Source of the DNA: Rhodopirellula baltica
GTDB lineage: Bacteria > Planctomycetota > Planctomycetia > Pirellulales > Pirellulaceae
Length of the DNA stretch: 64,000 bases
Assembly: GCA_002901265.1 (NCBI GenBank)
Contig: PPHI01000042.1
Location: 140,120-204,119 of the forward strand
Direction of reading: 5' to 3'
The notes under the pieces were generated by a model. The model saw nothing but the letters and a program-made list of their open reading frames with translations, searched no databases and was not told the origin of the DNA. The position numbers and the translations under genes were made by a program. Below are positions 54,512-63,559 of the stretch, piece after piece (position 1 is the first letter of the stretch; the number at the start of each line of letters is the position of its first letter).

Positions 54512-55627
54512 ATGGACGCTTCCAACACGTTTGATAAACGATCGCCCTCCAGCGGGGTCGAAATCGGCGATGGCGTTCAAAATCATCACGGCAATCGTGA
54601 ACCGGGCACCATCGCGCGTCCCGCCAATAAGCAAGGAACAAAGAACTCACCGTCGGCGTCCCTGCTCGATCGCCTCTACGGACCGATCACACAACCTCTC
54701 GAAGCGGTCGAAAGACTACTCCGCAAAGAACTGCAAAGTCCTTTCGAAGACGTCGCCGCGCTGCTGCGACACGGTGTCAACTTAGGCGGTAAACGACTCC
54801 GCCCCGCAATCCATTTGTTGCTCGCCGATGCCTTGGGCGAAGTCACCAACAACAACGTCGTGATCGCCACCGTCCTGGAAATGGTCCATACGGCGACTCT
54901 GGTTCACGACGATGTGCTCGACAACGCATTGACCCGGCGACACGTCGAAACCGTTAACGCGAAATGGAATAACCACACCAGCATTTTGCTCGGCGATTAT
55001 CTCTTCGCACAAAGCTTCCGACTCTCCGCGACACTGGACAACACCCGGACATGCCAATGGGTTGGCGAAGCGGCACGTTTGGTTTGCGAGGGTGAACTGC
55101 GCCAGGTCCTGCATCGCGATTGGCTGGAACTCGACGAGGCGACCTACTTTGCGATGATCCGCGGCAAAACGGCGGAACTGTGTCGCGTGGCCTGCTCACT
55201 CGCTGCCGCCGAAGCGGGACGCAACGAACGAGACATCGAAGCGATCGCGGCGTACGGCGATCACCTTGGCATCGCATTTCAAATCGCCGATGACTATTTG
55301 GACCTGTGGGGCGACGACGGTGCGGTCGGCAAAACGTTGGGCACCGATTTGCAACAAGGCAAACTCACGCTGCCGATCATTCGGCTGTTGGAGACCGCGA
55401 CATCAACGGTCAAACAGTCTGTCCTAGAAATTCTCTCCGGCGCCCCCGATTCGCGAGTCGATCGCATTCGTCCATTGCTCGACAAGTCCGACGCCAAAGC
55501 TTACACCGCAAACGTCGCGGCCGAGTACCGCGATCGTGCACTTGCGGCAATCGCAAACCTGCCGGAAAAAGACTCGCGGCGATGCCTGACCGAAATCGCT
55601 TACTTCTCGGTTGACCGCACGTTCTGA
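54512..55627 (+). CDS. Polyprenyl diphosphate synthase (IspB/hepS type)
   Basis: Makes a long-chain all-trans polyprenyl diphosphate for quinone side chains or carrier lipids. Of 371 residues, the N-terminal ~50 are a polar extension absent in most family members. The conserved core follows: GGKRLRPAIHLL, the first aspartate-rich motif in LVHDDVLDNALTRR, GDYLFAQSF, a GKTAELC segment, and the second aspartate-rich motif QIADDYLDLWGDD. The first motif is HDDVLD, the DDxxD type of long-chain synthases. The chain length cannot be read safely. It overlaps the 3' end of the convergent glycosyltransferase gene by 28 bp. Confidence 0.88.
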   Translation: MDASNTFDKRSPSSGVEIGDGVQNHHGNREPGTIARPANKQGTKNSPSASLLDRLYGPITQPLEAVERLLRKELQSPFEDVAALLRHGVNLGGKRLRPAIHLLLADALGEVTNNNVVIATVLEMVHTATLVHDDVLDNALTRRHVETVNAKWNNHTSILLGDYLFAQSFRLSATLDNTRTCQWVGEAARLVCEGELRQVLHRDWLELDEATYFAMIRGKTAELCRVACSLAAAEAGRNERDIEAIAAYGDHLGIAFQIADDYLDLWGDDGAVGKTLGTDLQQGKLTLPIIRLLETATSTVKQSVLEILSGAPDSRVDRIRPLLDKSDAKAYTANVAAEYRDRALAAIANLPEKDSRRCLTEIAYFSVDRTF

Positions 55628-56274
55628 TTGTCTTGGATGCGAAGGTCGGCGAAGCCTTTGCGGTAAACCCTGCGTTGCGTACGAGCCAGCGAGACCAAGC
55701 GTTTCGATTTACCTTCGAGTCGGTAGCGTTTGCCGACCGCTTGCCCGGTGCCATGTGCGGTCAATCGCTGGACGTTGGAACGTCGCACCATTTGCAACCC
55801 ACACGACGCGCCGCGACTTTGCAGCGACTGCAATGCGTGTGAATCCTCGACACCCCACAAGCGGACTCTTCGCACCAGAGCCTCCGAGACCGGCTCACAA
55901 AGGCTTTCGGCCCGCGCGGCGAGAATACTCGGGTCGTCGATGAGTCGCAAAAGATGCTGCAGATCGATGAAGTTCAGCTCGACGTCTCCTTCTTGAATAA
56001 AGACGACGTCGCCACCTGATCGCTCCAGACCGGTTTGCCCGGCAGCCTCCATTCCACGCGGCCGATCGTGCCGCAGATAACGCACCGAATCGTAGCGCTG
56101 CGCCAAACGTTGGCAAATTTCGGGCGTACGGTCACGACTGCCGTCATCAACAAGCAAGATCTCGGGAGCCGGATCGAGCAGTGCCATCAGACCGCGAATC
56201 AATTCCTCGACCCGATTCGCGATTTCATGCTCACGATTTCGGATCGGCAATACGATCGAGATCCTATCTGGCAT
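55600..56274 (-). CDS. Glycosyltransferase family 2-like protein, short
   Basis: GT-A fold nucleotide-sugar transferase of 224 residues, shorter than the usual 250-350. The opening ISIVLPIRNREHEI and the DxD-containing ILLVDDGSRDRT (about 39-50) are typical. The acidic metal-binding stretch further on reads FIQEGDVELNFIDL in place of the common DADL. Acceptor-binding helices are partly missing and the last ~60 residues are basic (KRYRLEGKSKRLVSLARTQ). A truncated or specialised member is possible. It has no partner sugar genes. It overlaps the polyprenyl synthase gene by 28 bp at the 3' ends. Confidence 0.7.
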   Translation of the reverse strand: MPDRISIVLPIRNREHEIANRVEELIRGLMALLDPAPEILLVDDGSRDRTPEICQRLAQRYDSVRYLRHDRPRGMEAAGQTGLERSGGDVVFIQEGDVELNFIDLQHLLRLIDDPSILAARAESLCEPVSEALVRRVRLWGVEDSHALQSLQSRGASCGLQMVRRSNVQRLTAHGTGQAVGKRYRLEGKSKRLVSLARTQRRVYRKGFADLRIQDNQNVRSTEK

Positions 56275-56524
56275 AGCCGCGGCCGCCCATTGAAGAGAAT
56301 TGGTGTCTCCGACTGGTAACGCTATCGACGCACCAACGGCGTCGAATTCAACTTGCGGACGTCGTGCCTTCGAAAGAGACGGTCAACTCTCGCGGGACGT
56401 TCCGCACAGACCGAATCTGCCTATAATTCAGGGGCCAATTGAGCCCACCCAAAATACTGGGCCACCCGAAACGTGGCAGCCCGCCCGATTCTCAGGACCG
56501 TCATACCTTGACGCCACCATCATT

Positions 56525-56531
56525 GAAGGAG
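56525..56531 (+). promoter_or_regulatory. Ribosome-binding site defining the hisI start
   Basis: GAAGGAG lies nine bases before the TTG at 56541 and supports that unusual start codon; a GTG at 56531 is out of frame. Confidence 0.7.
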
Positions 56532-56540
56532 TGATTTGCA

Positions 56541-56927
56541 TTGAATTCCAACCCCATCGCCGATTTTTCACGAGGCACCAACGGGTTGCTGCCCGCGATC
56601 GCTCAAGACGAGAGCACCGGCGAAGTCCTAATGATGGCTTGGATGAACGAGGAAGCGTGGCAAGCGACCCTCGATGAAGGCTACGCGGTTTACTACAGCC
56701 GCAGTCGGAAGTCACTGTGGCGCAAAGGTGAAACCAGTGGACACCGTCAAAAGGTCTCCGAAATTCGCGTTGACTGTGACCAAGACACTGTATTGCTGAA
56801 AGTCGAACAGGTCGGAGCGGCCTGTCACGAGGGTTACAAAAGCTGCTTCTTCCGCAAAGTCGTCAACGACGGCGCGTCCTTAGAAATCGCTGACGAGCGT
56901 TTGGTCGACCCGAAAGACGTCTATTAA
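56541..56927 (+). CDS. hisI: Phosphoribosyl-AMP cyclohydrolase
   Basis: Third step of histidine synthesis: opens the adenine ring of phosphoribosyl-AMP. The 128-residue length is that of the single-domain HisI without a HisE fusion. Conserved segments are [34 protein letters not shown] and the metal-binding DCDQDTVLL and [14 protein letters not shown], with the cysteine and histidine ligands present. Translation begins at a TTG with a good ribosome-binding site (GAAGGAG). No other his genes adjoin it. Confidence 0.92.
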   Translation: MNSNPIADFSRGTNGLLPAIAQDESTGEVLMMAWMNEEAWQATLDEGYAVYYSRSRKSLWRKGETSGHRQKVSEIRVDCDQDTVLLKVEQVGAACHEGYKSCFFRKVVNDGASLEIADERLVDPKDVY

Positions 56928-56991
56928 ACGTTCGCAACAAGGCGTGGTTTTACCTGCGTTTGCCGCACCAAACGGTCTCGCGCCACACCGT

Positions 56992-57030
56992 CTACTGGAA
57001 ACAGCGAACGACCTACTGGAAACAGCGAAC
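56992..57030. repeat. 21-bp tandem duplication of the last codons of the PQQ-propeller gene
   Basis: Two copies of CTACTGGAAACAGCGAAC at 56992-57009 and 57013-57030, a period of 21 bp. The second copy is the minus-strand end of the gene (codons V-R-C-F-Q-stop); the first is an extra copy just past the stop. Confidence 0.85.
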
Positions 57031-58137
57031 TACGCCTTCGTCATCGGCTACGAACAGTTGTTCGCCAGCAATCGCGACGCCGGACACGAATCCGCCACGG
57101 ATTTCATAAACCCACTTTTCCGATCCGTCTTTGATTGACAGTCGCACTAAGCGTCCGTCCGTCGCGGGAACCCAGACGTCATCGCCAGCTATCACCGGCG
57201 ACGCATCGGCGCGACGACGCAGCGTGTATCTCCACAGCCGCTTGCCCGTTTTCAGGTCGAGTGCATCGATGTTCTTGCGTTGACTGGATACGACCGCGAC
57301 CGAATCATTGACGGCCGCACTGCTGCGGTATTCCTGTGACTGATCGACGTCTTCGTATTTCCAAAGTGTCGCTTTCTTTTTCCAATCGAATCCGTAAACG
57401 ACACCGTCCATCACCGGAACAATCGCAAAATCGTTTCGAACCGCAGGCGTGCTGCCAGTCGGACCATCAAGCGGTAACTGATCCCCAGCTGCCTCGCCGC
57501 TCTTTAAGTCCACTCCGTGCAGTTTCGCATCACATCCGCCGAGCAGCGTGACGTCGCCGGCAATCGTCGGTGAGCAGCGAATCTGGTCGTCCGCTTGGTA
57601 GGTCCAAACGGGTTTACCAGTTTCCAGTTCGTAGCAATACAGTTTTCCGTCTTGGCTGGCGACCAAAACGTGGCCTTCGTAAACGGCTGCCGAGCCACTG
57701 ATTTCGCCGTCGGTCGACTGCTTCCATGCCTCAGTCCCATCGAGCAGCGACAACGCATAGACATTTCCGTCGATGTCACCGCAGATTACTTTGTCACCGG
57801 CAATGACGGGCGAGGCCAAAAAACCTGTGTCATAAGCGTGCCGCCAAACCTCTTTCCCGTTTTTTCGGTCCAAAGCGTAGAGCGTCCCCATCACATCCCC
57901 CACGACAACGCGGTCGCCACTCACCACAGGGGTGACTTCGACAGCCTCGTCCGCTTTAAATTCCCACGTCACCTTCAATGAATCGGGTAGCACCGTGGGG
58001 CTTGCTCCGGATGCATGGACGTCGCCGCGTGGAAACGGCCAATCCTCAGCCAGTCCCGTTGAAGGGGCAGTGAGCAGGCTGCCGAACCACAGCAAAGCGA
58101 AGCAGCCGAACCCCAAATGGCGACGATATCGGCTCAT
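57013..58137 (-). CDS. PQQ-type beta-propeller repeat protein, exported
   Basis: Exported protein of 374 residues from the ATG at 58137 (starts further upstream are possible). Signal peptide: RRHLGFGCFALLWFGSLLTA followed by GLAEDWPF. The mature part is a PQQ-like propeller of about seven blades, each with the repeating pattern of a Trp or Tyr close, for example LYALDRKNGKEVWRHAY, VYALSLLDGTEAWKQS, LYCYELETGKPVWTYQ, LHGVDLKSGEA and VYGFDWKKKATLWKYE. There are no quinoprotein dehydrogenase active-site residues (no adjacent cysteine pair for PQQ), so it is probably a binding or scaffold protein like BamB. The final codons are duplicated just after the stop. Confidence 0.8.
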   Translation of the reverse strand: MSRYRRHLGFGCFALLWFGSLLTAPSTGLAEDWPFPRGDVHASGASPTVLPDSLKVTWEFKADEAVEVTPVVSGDRVVVGDVMGTLYALDRKNGKEVWRHAYDTGFLASPVIAGDKVICGDIDGNVYALSLLDGTEAWKQSTDGEISGSAAVYEGHVLVASQDGKLYCYELETGKPVWTYQADDQIRCSPTIAGDVTLLGGCDAKLHGVDLKSGEAAGDQLPLDGPTGSTPAVRNDFAIVPVMDGVVYGFDWKKKATLWKYEDVDQSQEYRSSAAVNDSVAVVSSQRKNIDALDLKTGKRLWRYTLRRRADASPVIAGDDVWVPATDGRLVRLSIKDGSEKWVYEIRGGFVSGVAIAGEQLFVADDEGVVRCFQ

Positions 58138-58492
58138 CGCGGCGTTCGAACATCGCGTCCAGGCTCGCCCACACTCAGGTGTCCGGCGGATTGTGTTCAT
58201 TTTTAACGCGGTCATCTGCAGACTCCGGAAAACCAGTGGTGATCAAGCGGATCACAGCGGATCACCTGATATCGTGGAAATAACGCCCCCCCCTGCTCGT
58301 GGCAGTATCGGCGATTTATTATACGACCCCGTGTTGAAAGGCGAACTCGCCCCCTGGCAAAGTCATCAATTAGCTAGCTGCTAAATTGATTCCTCTGGGC
58401 CATCAACCGATCACCCAACCGATTTTGTTCGATCATCGAACGTCGCATCGACCACCTATTTATCCCCGCGTTTACTCCTGAACTGAGCCCCT
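58138..58492. other. Intergenic region before aroDE
   Basis: About 355 bp between divergent genes. A short triplicate of a GCGGATCAC-like string occurs near 58234-58264. No promoter or terminator is convincing. Confidence 0.35.
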
Positions 58493-59986
58493 ATGATTTG
58501 CGTTAGCCTCGGCCGCAGCCGTCATGCACGGATGATTGGCGAACATCAACAACTCGTTGAGCAAGGTGCCGAGTTGGTCGAACTGCGCGTCGACTACATC
58601 GGCCGCGCGGTCAATCTGGGACGTTTGATGGACAACCGTCCGGGACCAGTGGTGATCACCGCCCGCCGGCGCATCGACGGCGGACGCTGGACAAAAAGCG
58701 AACAAGAACGGCTGATGCTGCTGCGATCGGCAATCGTCGCCGGCGCCGAATACGTCGACATCGAAACCGATATTGCGTCGCAAATCCCGAGGTACGGGAC
58801 AACCAAGCGAATCATCAGCTACCACGATTTCGAACGCACCCCCGAAAACCTCGAGGACCTGCACGCGGCGATGGCGGAAGAAGACGCCGACATCGTCAAG
58901 ATCGCGACGATGGCCAACACGTTCCGCGATAACGTTCGCATGTTGAAACTGGTTCGCGAAGCCAAAGTTCCGACGATTGGTATTTGCATGGGCGAAATCG
59001 GGATGCTCACGCGAATCCTGGCCAACCGTTTCGGATCGCCGTTCACCTACGCGACGTACAGCGTGGACAAAAAGATGGCACCAGGTCAGCTGAACTGGAA
59101 AGACATGACGCGTCTTTATGATGTGAAAGGCATCGATCAAGACACCGAATTGTTTGGCGTGATCGCAGACCCGGTCAGTCACAGCTACAGCCCGATGATC
59201 CACAACTCTGCGTTCGCCGATCAGCAGCTCAACGCCCGCTATCTGCCGCTGCGAGTCCCACACGACGACCTTCACCACTTCATGGATTCGGTCGAAGAAA
59301 TCGGACTCAAAGGGATCAGCATTACGATTCCGCATAAAGAGCGTGCACTCGATTACTGCACCCAGGCCGAAGCCAGCGCCAATGGCATCGGTGCGATCAA
59401 CACCATGGTTTTCCACAACGGTGAAAAGCTGGGCTACAACACCGACTACCGCGCCGCGATGGACTGCATCGTAGAAATTCTGGAACGCGGCGATGCCCCC
59501 AAAGAGAACTCGCTACAAGGTGTAACCGCGATGGTCTTGGGTGCCGGCGGAGTCTCGCGCGCGATCGCTTGGGGACTGAAACAACGCCAAGCCGACGTGA
59601 TCGTTACCTCACGCAACGAAGAACGGACACAGCACCTCGCTTCGGAAATCGGCTGCCGAGCCGTTCCTTGGGAAGACCGCCATAACCAAAAGGTTCAATT
59701 GCTGATTAACGGCACCCCCGTTGGGATGCATCCCAACGTCGACACCTCCCCGTTCAACGCGTCTGCTTTGAACCAGTTCATGGTGGTCTTTGACACCGTT
59801 TACAACCCGGAAAACACGCTGCTGATCAAGTACGCCCAACAGGCCCAGTGTCGCATCATCACGGGCATCGATATGTTTGTCCGGCAAGCCGCCTACCAGT
59901 ACAAGTTATTTACCGGTAAAGATGCCCCAGCAAGACTGATGCGTAAAACGATCAAACAGGCCACCAACCCTGTCCAAATCCACTAA
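58493..59986 (+). CDS. aroDE: Bifunctional 3-dehydroquinate dehydratase/shikimate dehydrogenase
   Basis: Fusion of shikimate pathway steps 3 and 4. The N-terminal ~205 residues form a type I dehydroquinase: the active-site histidine is H111 (ISYHDF) and the Schiff-base lysine K136 (DIVKIATMA). The rest (about 220-485) is shikimate dehydrogenase with SHSYSPMIHN, the catalytic lysine in IPHKERALDY, NTDY, the NADP-binding GAGGVSR and NGTPVGM. The dehydroquinase half precedes the dehydrogenase, as in the plant enzyme. The 497-residue length is right for both domains intact. Both active sites look complete. The start at 58493 is the only ATG before the conserved VSLGRSRHA stretch. Confidence 0.95.
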   Translation: MICVSLGRSRHARMIGEHQQLVEQGAELVELRVDYIGRAVNLGRLMDNRPGPVVITARRRIDGGRWTKSEQERLMLLRSAIVAGAEYVDIETDIASQIPRYGTTKRIISYHDFERTPENLEDLHAAMAEEDADIVKIATMANTFRDNVRMLKLVREAKVPTIGICMGEIGMLTRILANRFGSPFTYATYSVDKKMAPGQLNWKDMTRLYDVKGIDQDTELFGVIADPVSHSYSPMIHNSAFADQQLNARYLPLRVPHDDLHHFMDSVEEIGLKGISITIPHKERALDYCTQAEASANGIGAINTMVFHNGEKLGYNTDYRAAMDCIVEILERGDAPKENSLQGVTAMVLGAGGVSRAIAWGLKQRQADVIVTSRNEERTQHLASEIGCRAVPWEDRHNQKVQLLINGTPVGMHPNVDTSPFNASALNQFMVVFDTVYNPENTLLIKYAQQAQCRIITGIDMFVRQAAYQYKLFTGKDAPARLMRKTIKQATNPVQIH

Positions 59987-60067
59987 CGCGTCGCACGAAA
60001 TGGCTTGCGAAGTCGGCCGTTGGGTACCAATGGCCTTCGGAGACCTTCTGCCGCAGGATGACGACAC

Positions 60068-60541
60068 GTGACCGAGATCATCGACCAATTGGAATTTCGC
60101 CAGGCTTTGCCCAGTGACGTCCCAGCGATTCATGCCTTGATGCGTCCTTATGTGATGCAACACTTGTTGCTCTCAAGAACCCAAGCAGAAATCGTCGAGC
60201 TATCGCGACACGGCTTCGTCGCGATGAAGTTGTCAGAAAAACAAGACGCAGAAACAAAGCCACAGCGGTGCTACGGGTTCTGCGCGGTTGAGGTCTACAG
60301 CCCCAAATTGGCAGAACTGCAGTGCCTGGCCGTCCACCCGGACTATCACAATGCGGGCATTGGCAAGCGTTTGGTCGGCATGTGTGTCGAGCGTGCGCGT
60401 GGGCTCGGCGTGATGGAAATCATGGCGATCAGCTCTTCCGAGCGATTCCTACAGAGCTGCGGATTTGATTACTCGCTCCCCGATCAGAAGCGAGCTCTCT
60501 TTCACCAGCTCCGCCCGCGGCCTTATGAAGACCGCGAGTAA
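60068..60541 (+). CDS. GNAT-family N-acetyltransferase, ArgA-like
   Basis: Acetyl-CoA-dependent acetyltransferase of 157 residues with a GTG start at 60068. It looks like the GNAT domain of N-acetylglutamate synthases: RQALPSDVPAIHALMRPYV at the start, a LLLSRTQAEIVEL segment, then LAVHPDYHNAGIGKRLVG with the acetyl-CoA pyrophosphate loop. The end has the GVMEIMAISS and FLQSCGFDYS patterns. It could feed arginine synthesis, but no arg genes are adjacent. It is about 80 bp downstream of aroDE and may share its transcript. Confidence 0.8.
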   Translation: MTEIIDQLEFRQALPSDVPAIHALMRPYVMQHLLLSRTQAEIVELSRHGFVAMKLSEKQDAETKPQRCYGFCAVEVYSPKLAELQCLAVHPDYHNAGIGKRLVGMCVERARGLGVMEIMAISSSERFLQSCGFDYSLPDQKRALFHQLRPRPYEDRE

Positions 60542-60556
60542 TCACCGCCGTGATGC

Positions 60557-62491
60557 TTATTTGACCAACTTGTCAATCGCTTCGTCCAATTCGTTTGCAC
60601 CGATGTTGTTGCTGACAACCGTTCCGGTCTTGTCGATCAACATCATCGTCGGCAACGTCTGAACGCCGAACGCTTTTGACAACCGGCTGTACTCCAAGCC
60701 GCCTTCTTCGAATAGCTGAACCCAAGGCAAACGGTTCTCGTTCAAAAACGCGACCGCGTCGGTTCGCTGTGCGTCGACGTTGATCCCGACCAACGTCAAT
60801 CCTTCACGACGATAGCGAGCTTGCAGTCGGCTGAGCAATTTCATGTCTTGCTTGCAGGGACCACACCATGTCGCCCAGTAGTGCAGAATGACAGGCCGAC
60901 CACGCAGTTCCGAAAGCTTGAATTCCTTGCCCTCGATTGTCTTTCCGGTCAATTCGATGCGACGACCGACCGATTCCAAACGATTGACCGCACCAGCAGC
61001 TTTCTCCGCCTCGTCGGTTCCCTCGTAGTTGTCGCGAACTTTCTTGTAGTACTCGAGGGCGGCGCCACTATCGCTCTCAAACTCTTTGCCAAGCGCCAGT
61101 TGCAACAGCGCCTTTGCGGCTTCAACGCTACGCTGATGCTCGTCAACGAAACGGTTGAGAGATTCGTGGTACCACTCTTGCACCTCGGGCTGCTCTTCGT
61201 CCTTGGCTTGCTGCTGCCGAACAATCCACTCGGTTTGCAACGCTTCGTAGTCCGCGTAAGCAGACAACTCTGGATTCTGACGCACGTAGCGGCTTGCGAC
61301 CGTCTTTAAGCGTTCCATGCCGCCGGGGTATTGACCACTTTGCACCGCCACTCGCAACGTGTCCACCAACTGTCTCGCCCAAGACTCTTTGTCTTCGGGA
61401 GTGACCGATTGGGCGATCAAACGCTCCACAAGCTTTGCCCGCGACTCATGTAGCTTCGCCGCGTCGGCGCCAGATGCTCCCGCCAACTCTTTATCAATGG
61501 ACTCCAAGTTAGCGACCAACGCTTGCATCTCTTCGCTACCGAGTGCGCCACCCAGGCTGGATGTTTCTGCGGCTGGCGAGAAGAAAATCGGCTGGCTTTG
61601 TGCAAGCGTCCCGTCCCCACCGCCGATCGTCGGCAGCGAAACCAATCGCCAGCGATCATCGACTTGAATGAGTGTACCGACCATCAATTGCCCGCCTTGC
61701 CCGGCATCCTCATACATCGCAACAACGTTTTCATAGACCAGAACGTCTTTGCTCGATCCGGCGGTTCCGGCAGGCACGATCCCGGGTGCTGGCGCAGCAA
61801 ATTGCAACCATTTCGCGTTTTTTGATACTGCAGATTGTGCTTGTGCTAGCTTGCCGAACTCGCGGTTCGCTAAGCGTACTTTGGCAGCGATCTGTTCAGA
61901 CTTCTCCGTGCCTAGTCCGAGTGAATCGAGCTCTTCTGGTGTAATCAACAAGGCCGCGAACCGCGCTGCATCTTGTTCGCGAAGCGCACTGACCACCTCG
62001 GATGTAACCTCTTCGGCCGACAAACGTTTCCAAGCATCAATCTTACCGTCTTCGTTTCGGTCGATCCCCCAACGCGTGCCAGCGTTGCCCAGCCAACGGT
62101 ATTGGTCGGCCTTGCGGTTTCCGTCGTCGTCAATGTCGCGGTAGGACTCGATTCCGAAGTTGTAATACGACCACACATCAATGCTTTTGTCGCCGTTAGT
62201 GTCGACAAAACGGCGAAGAAGCGTCCCTTCGGGGCCGATCACTTCCCACCCCGACTGGCCCGATTCGTCGACAGTTACGACTTGGCAGCGGTCGAAGTCA
62301 GCCTCTTCAACGGATTCATAAACGGCATCCGCTTGAATCGGTTTCAATGACAATGCCTTGGCAACCGACGGCCCGGCGGCATGAACTGACGCCGTAAAGG
62401 CTGCCATCAGCGAAGGCACCACCAGTGCCATCCATCGTTTGCGGCGTGGCAACAACAAGTTTCCGATGTGCAATCGATCCATCATTTTCAA
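60557..62491 (-). CDS. TlpA-like thioredoxin-domain protein with EF-hand-like repeats
   Basis: Exported or membrane-anchored protein of 644 residues. An N-terminal hydrophobic stretch (about 20-38) serves as signal peptide. Three EF-hand-like calcium loops are visible at about 96-160 (DTNGDKSIDVW, DIDDDGNRKAD, DRNEDGKIDAW). A long helical region spans about 160-510 with a TPR-like part (EYYKKVRDNYEGTDEAEKA). The last ~130 residues are a thioredoxin fold with the redox pair WCGPC (in HYWATWCGPCKQD) and the cis-Pro segment TLPTMML. It would act as a disulfide reductase outside the cytoplasm, for cytochrome c or protein disulfide maintenance. It is convergent with the acetyltransferase gene. Confidence 0.85.
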   Translation of the reverse strand: MKMMDRLHIGNLLLPRRKRWMALVVPSLMAAFTASVHAAGPSVAKALSLKPIQADAVYESVEEADFDRCQVVTVDESGQSGWEVIGPEGTLLRRFVDTNGDKSIDVWSYYNFGIESYRDIDDDGNRKADQYRWLGNAGTRWGIDRNEDGKIDAWKRLSAEEVTSEVVSALREQDAARFAALLITPEELDSLGLGTEKSEQIAAKVRLANREFGKLAQAQSAVSKNAKWLQFAAPAPGIVPAGTAGSSKDVLVYENVVAMYEDAGQGGQLMVGTLIQVDDRWRLVSLPTIGGGDGTLAQSQPIFFSPAAETSSLGGALGSEEMQALVANLESIDKELAGASGADAAKLHESRAKLVERLIAQSVTPEDKESWARQLVDTLRVAVQSGQYPGGMERLKTVASRYVRQNPELSAYADYEALQTEWIVRQQQAKDEEQPEVQEWYHESLNRFVDEHQRSVEAAKALLQLALGKEFESDSGAALEYYKKVRDNYEGTDEAEKAAGAVNRLESVGRRIELTGKTIEGKEFKLSELRGRPVILHYWATWCGPCKQDMKLLSRLQARYRREGLTLVGINVDAQRTDAVAFLNENRLPWVQLFEEGGLEYSRLSKAFGVQTLPTMMLIDKTGTVVSNNIGANELDEAIDKLVK

Positions 62492-62881
62492 AACTGTCCA
62501 GTTGAAGGGCTGTGTTGGTCACATACTTCGGCTGTGCGGATCGTAGGACGTGACCGAAAACCGAGGTTCCTCGAGGTAGGACTCTCGGTGTCGAAAAACG
62601 ATCGCCAGTCGGATTCCGACCGAACGCTGGTCCGAACGCTGGTAACCGAGCCGCCACCAAAACTATTTTGCCCGAACCTGCAAGTTTATTGGAATGTCGA
62701 TTTAAGTGATTCGGGGGCACTGACCGAAGATTAGTGCTCCAGCAGCAAATGAAAGCGATGGCAACAACCGAAACACACTTCGGACCACTCGCGAGAACCA
62801 TTTTTGCGGGTGCAAACATCGTGGAATTCGCAGCGAAACGATCCCTCGGGAAAATTTCGTCCAACAAAAGCCAAGATGGCT
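62492..62881. other. Intergenic region before the tRNA promoter
   Basis: No gene seen. A direct repeat of CCGAACGCTGGT occurs near 62621-62645. An open frame at 62734-63024 runs into tRNA-Ile and is not a gene. Confidence 0.4.
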
Positions 62882-62909
62882 TTGACAGACCACATCGTTT
62901 GCGTACACT
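62882..62909 (+). promoter_or_regulatory. Promoter of the tRNA-Ile/tRNA-Ala operon
   Basis: TTGACA at 62882-62887 and TACACT at 62904-62909 with a 16-bp spacer. It lies about 80 bp upstream of tRNA-Ile, consistent with a sigma70-type start near 62916. Confidence 0.65.
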
Positions 62910-62988
62910 TCTCCCTCGCTTCGCAGCACATGTGACTGCGAGGGCCGACCGAGATGTCCTCCACTTGTTGGAACGACGTCAAGGAATC

Positions 62989-63062
62989 GGGCGTGTAGCT
63001 CAGTTGGTTAGAGCGCGTCCCTGATAAGGACGAGGTCCCAGATTCGAGTTCTGGCACGCCCA
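62989..63062 (+). tRNA. tRNA-Ile (anticodon GAT)
   Basis: Complete cloverleaf of 74 nt. The acceptor stem GGGCGTG pairs with CACGCCC, the D arm is GCTCAGTTGGTTAGAGC, the anticodon loop CTGATAA gives GAT and the T arm contains GATTCGAGTTC. There is an A discriminator and no encoded CCA. It is the isoleucine tRNA normally found in the 16S-23S spacer. Confidence 0.95.
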
Positions 63063-63134
63063 CTTTGAAGTTAGCCGGTTGACAAGCGAGAGTAAATTTC
63101 GCAAAACAACCGCAAGCACTTCAAGCTTCCGGAA

Positions 63135-63207
63135 GGGGGTATAGCTCAGTTGGGAGAGCGCCTGCTTTGCACGCAGGAGGTCGTCGGTTCAAGTCCGTCT
63201 ACCTCCA
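63135..63207 (+). tRNA. tRNA-Ala (anticodon TGC)
   Basis: Complete 73-nt cloverleaf. The acceptor stem GGGGGTA pairs with TACCTCC (one G-T pair), the D arm is GCTCAGTTGGGAGAGC, the anticodon loop TTTGCAC gives TGC and the T arm has GGTTCAAGTCC. It lies 72 bp after tRNA-Ile. Together they form the standard spacer tRNA pair. Confidence 0.95.
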
Positions 63208-63410
63208 CTGAAGGAAGACTGAGAGGGTAGCCTTTCTTTGGAACCAGGGGTTTCAAAGAAACTGGCGAGACACTAAGTTCCTCGCCCCGCTGAACTCAGC
63301 GGATCCTCACGCTTCACGGCTCTGCCCGATCAGAAACGATCGACAGCAAACGCCGGACCGAAGCACGGAGACGACAGCGAAAATCTTCGCAAGAATCTTC
63401 AAGGATGGAG
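63208..63410. other. Hairpin-rich stretch between tRNA-Ala and the rRNA promoters
   Basis: Three perfect hairpins follow tRNA-Ala: TTCTTTG/CAAAGAA (about 63233-63260), GGCGAG/CTCGCC (about 63263-63285) and CCGCTGA-AC-TCAGCGG (about 63287-63302). None is followed by a T-run. They may be RNase processing signals or 3' end of the tRNA transcript. Confidence 0.5.
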
Positions 63411-63438
63411 TTGACCTGAGCAAGGAAGTCTCTATCTT
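63411..63438 (+). promoter_or_regulatory. Tandem rRNA-type promoter P1
   Basis: TTGACC at 63411-63416 and TATCTT at 63433-63438, spacer 16 bp. It is followed by a CCCGCC-type GC-rich discriminator, as in growth-rate-regulated rRNA promoters. Confidence 0.65.
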
Positions 63439-63495
63439 ACCCGCCCCGACCCGGGGAAAACGGGACCTGCTCCTCACGGAGCGGTTTCGAGAGCT

Positions 63496-63520
63496 TTAAA
63501 AAACATTTTTGAAATTCTCG
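63496..63520 (+). promoter_or_regulatory. UP-element-like A/T tract before P2
   Basis: TTTAAAAAACATTTTTGAAA and neighbouring A/T bases lie 15-35 bp upstream of the second -35, where the RNA polymerase alpha subunit would bind. Confidence 0.5.
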
Positions 63521-63530
63521 AGAAGACCGG

Positions 63531-63559
63531 TTGACGACACGAACTGTCGCCCGTATCTT
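63531..63559 (+). promoter_or_regulatory. Tandem rRNA-type promoter P2
   Basis: TTGACG at 63531-63536 and TATCTT at 63554-63559 with a 17-bp spacer, again followed by CCCGCC. The shared -10 and GC-rich stretch match P1, supporting a tandem pair. Confidence 0.7.

Noticed and set aside
62734..63024. Plus-strand open frame of 96 codons
   Set aside because: It crosses a promoter and ends inside tRNA-Ile; the tail is the typical translation of a tRNA.
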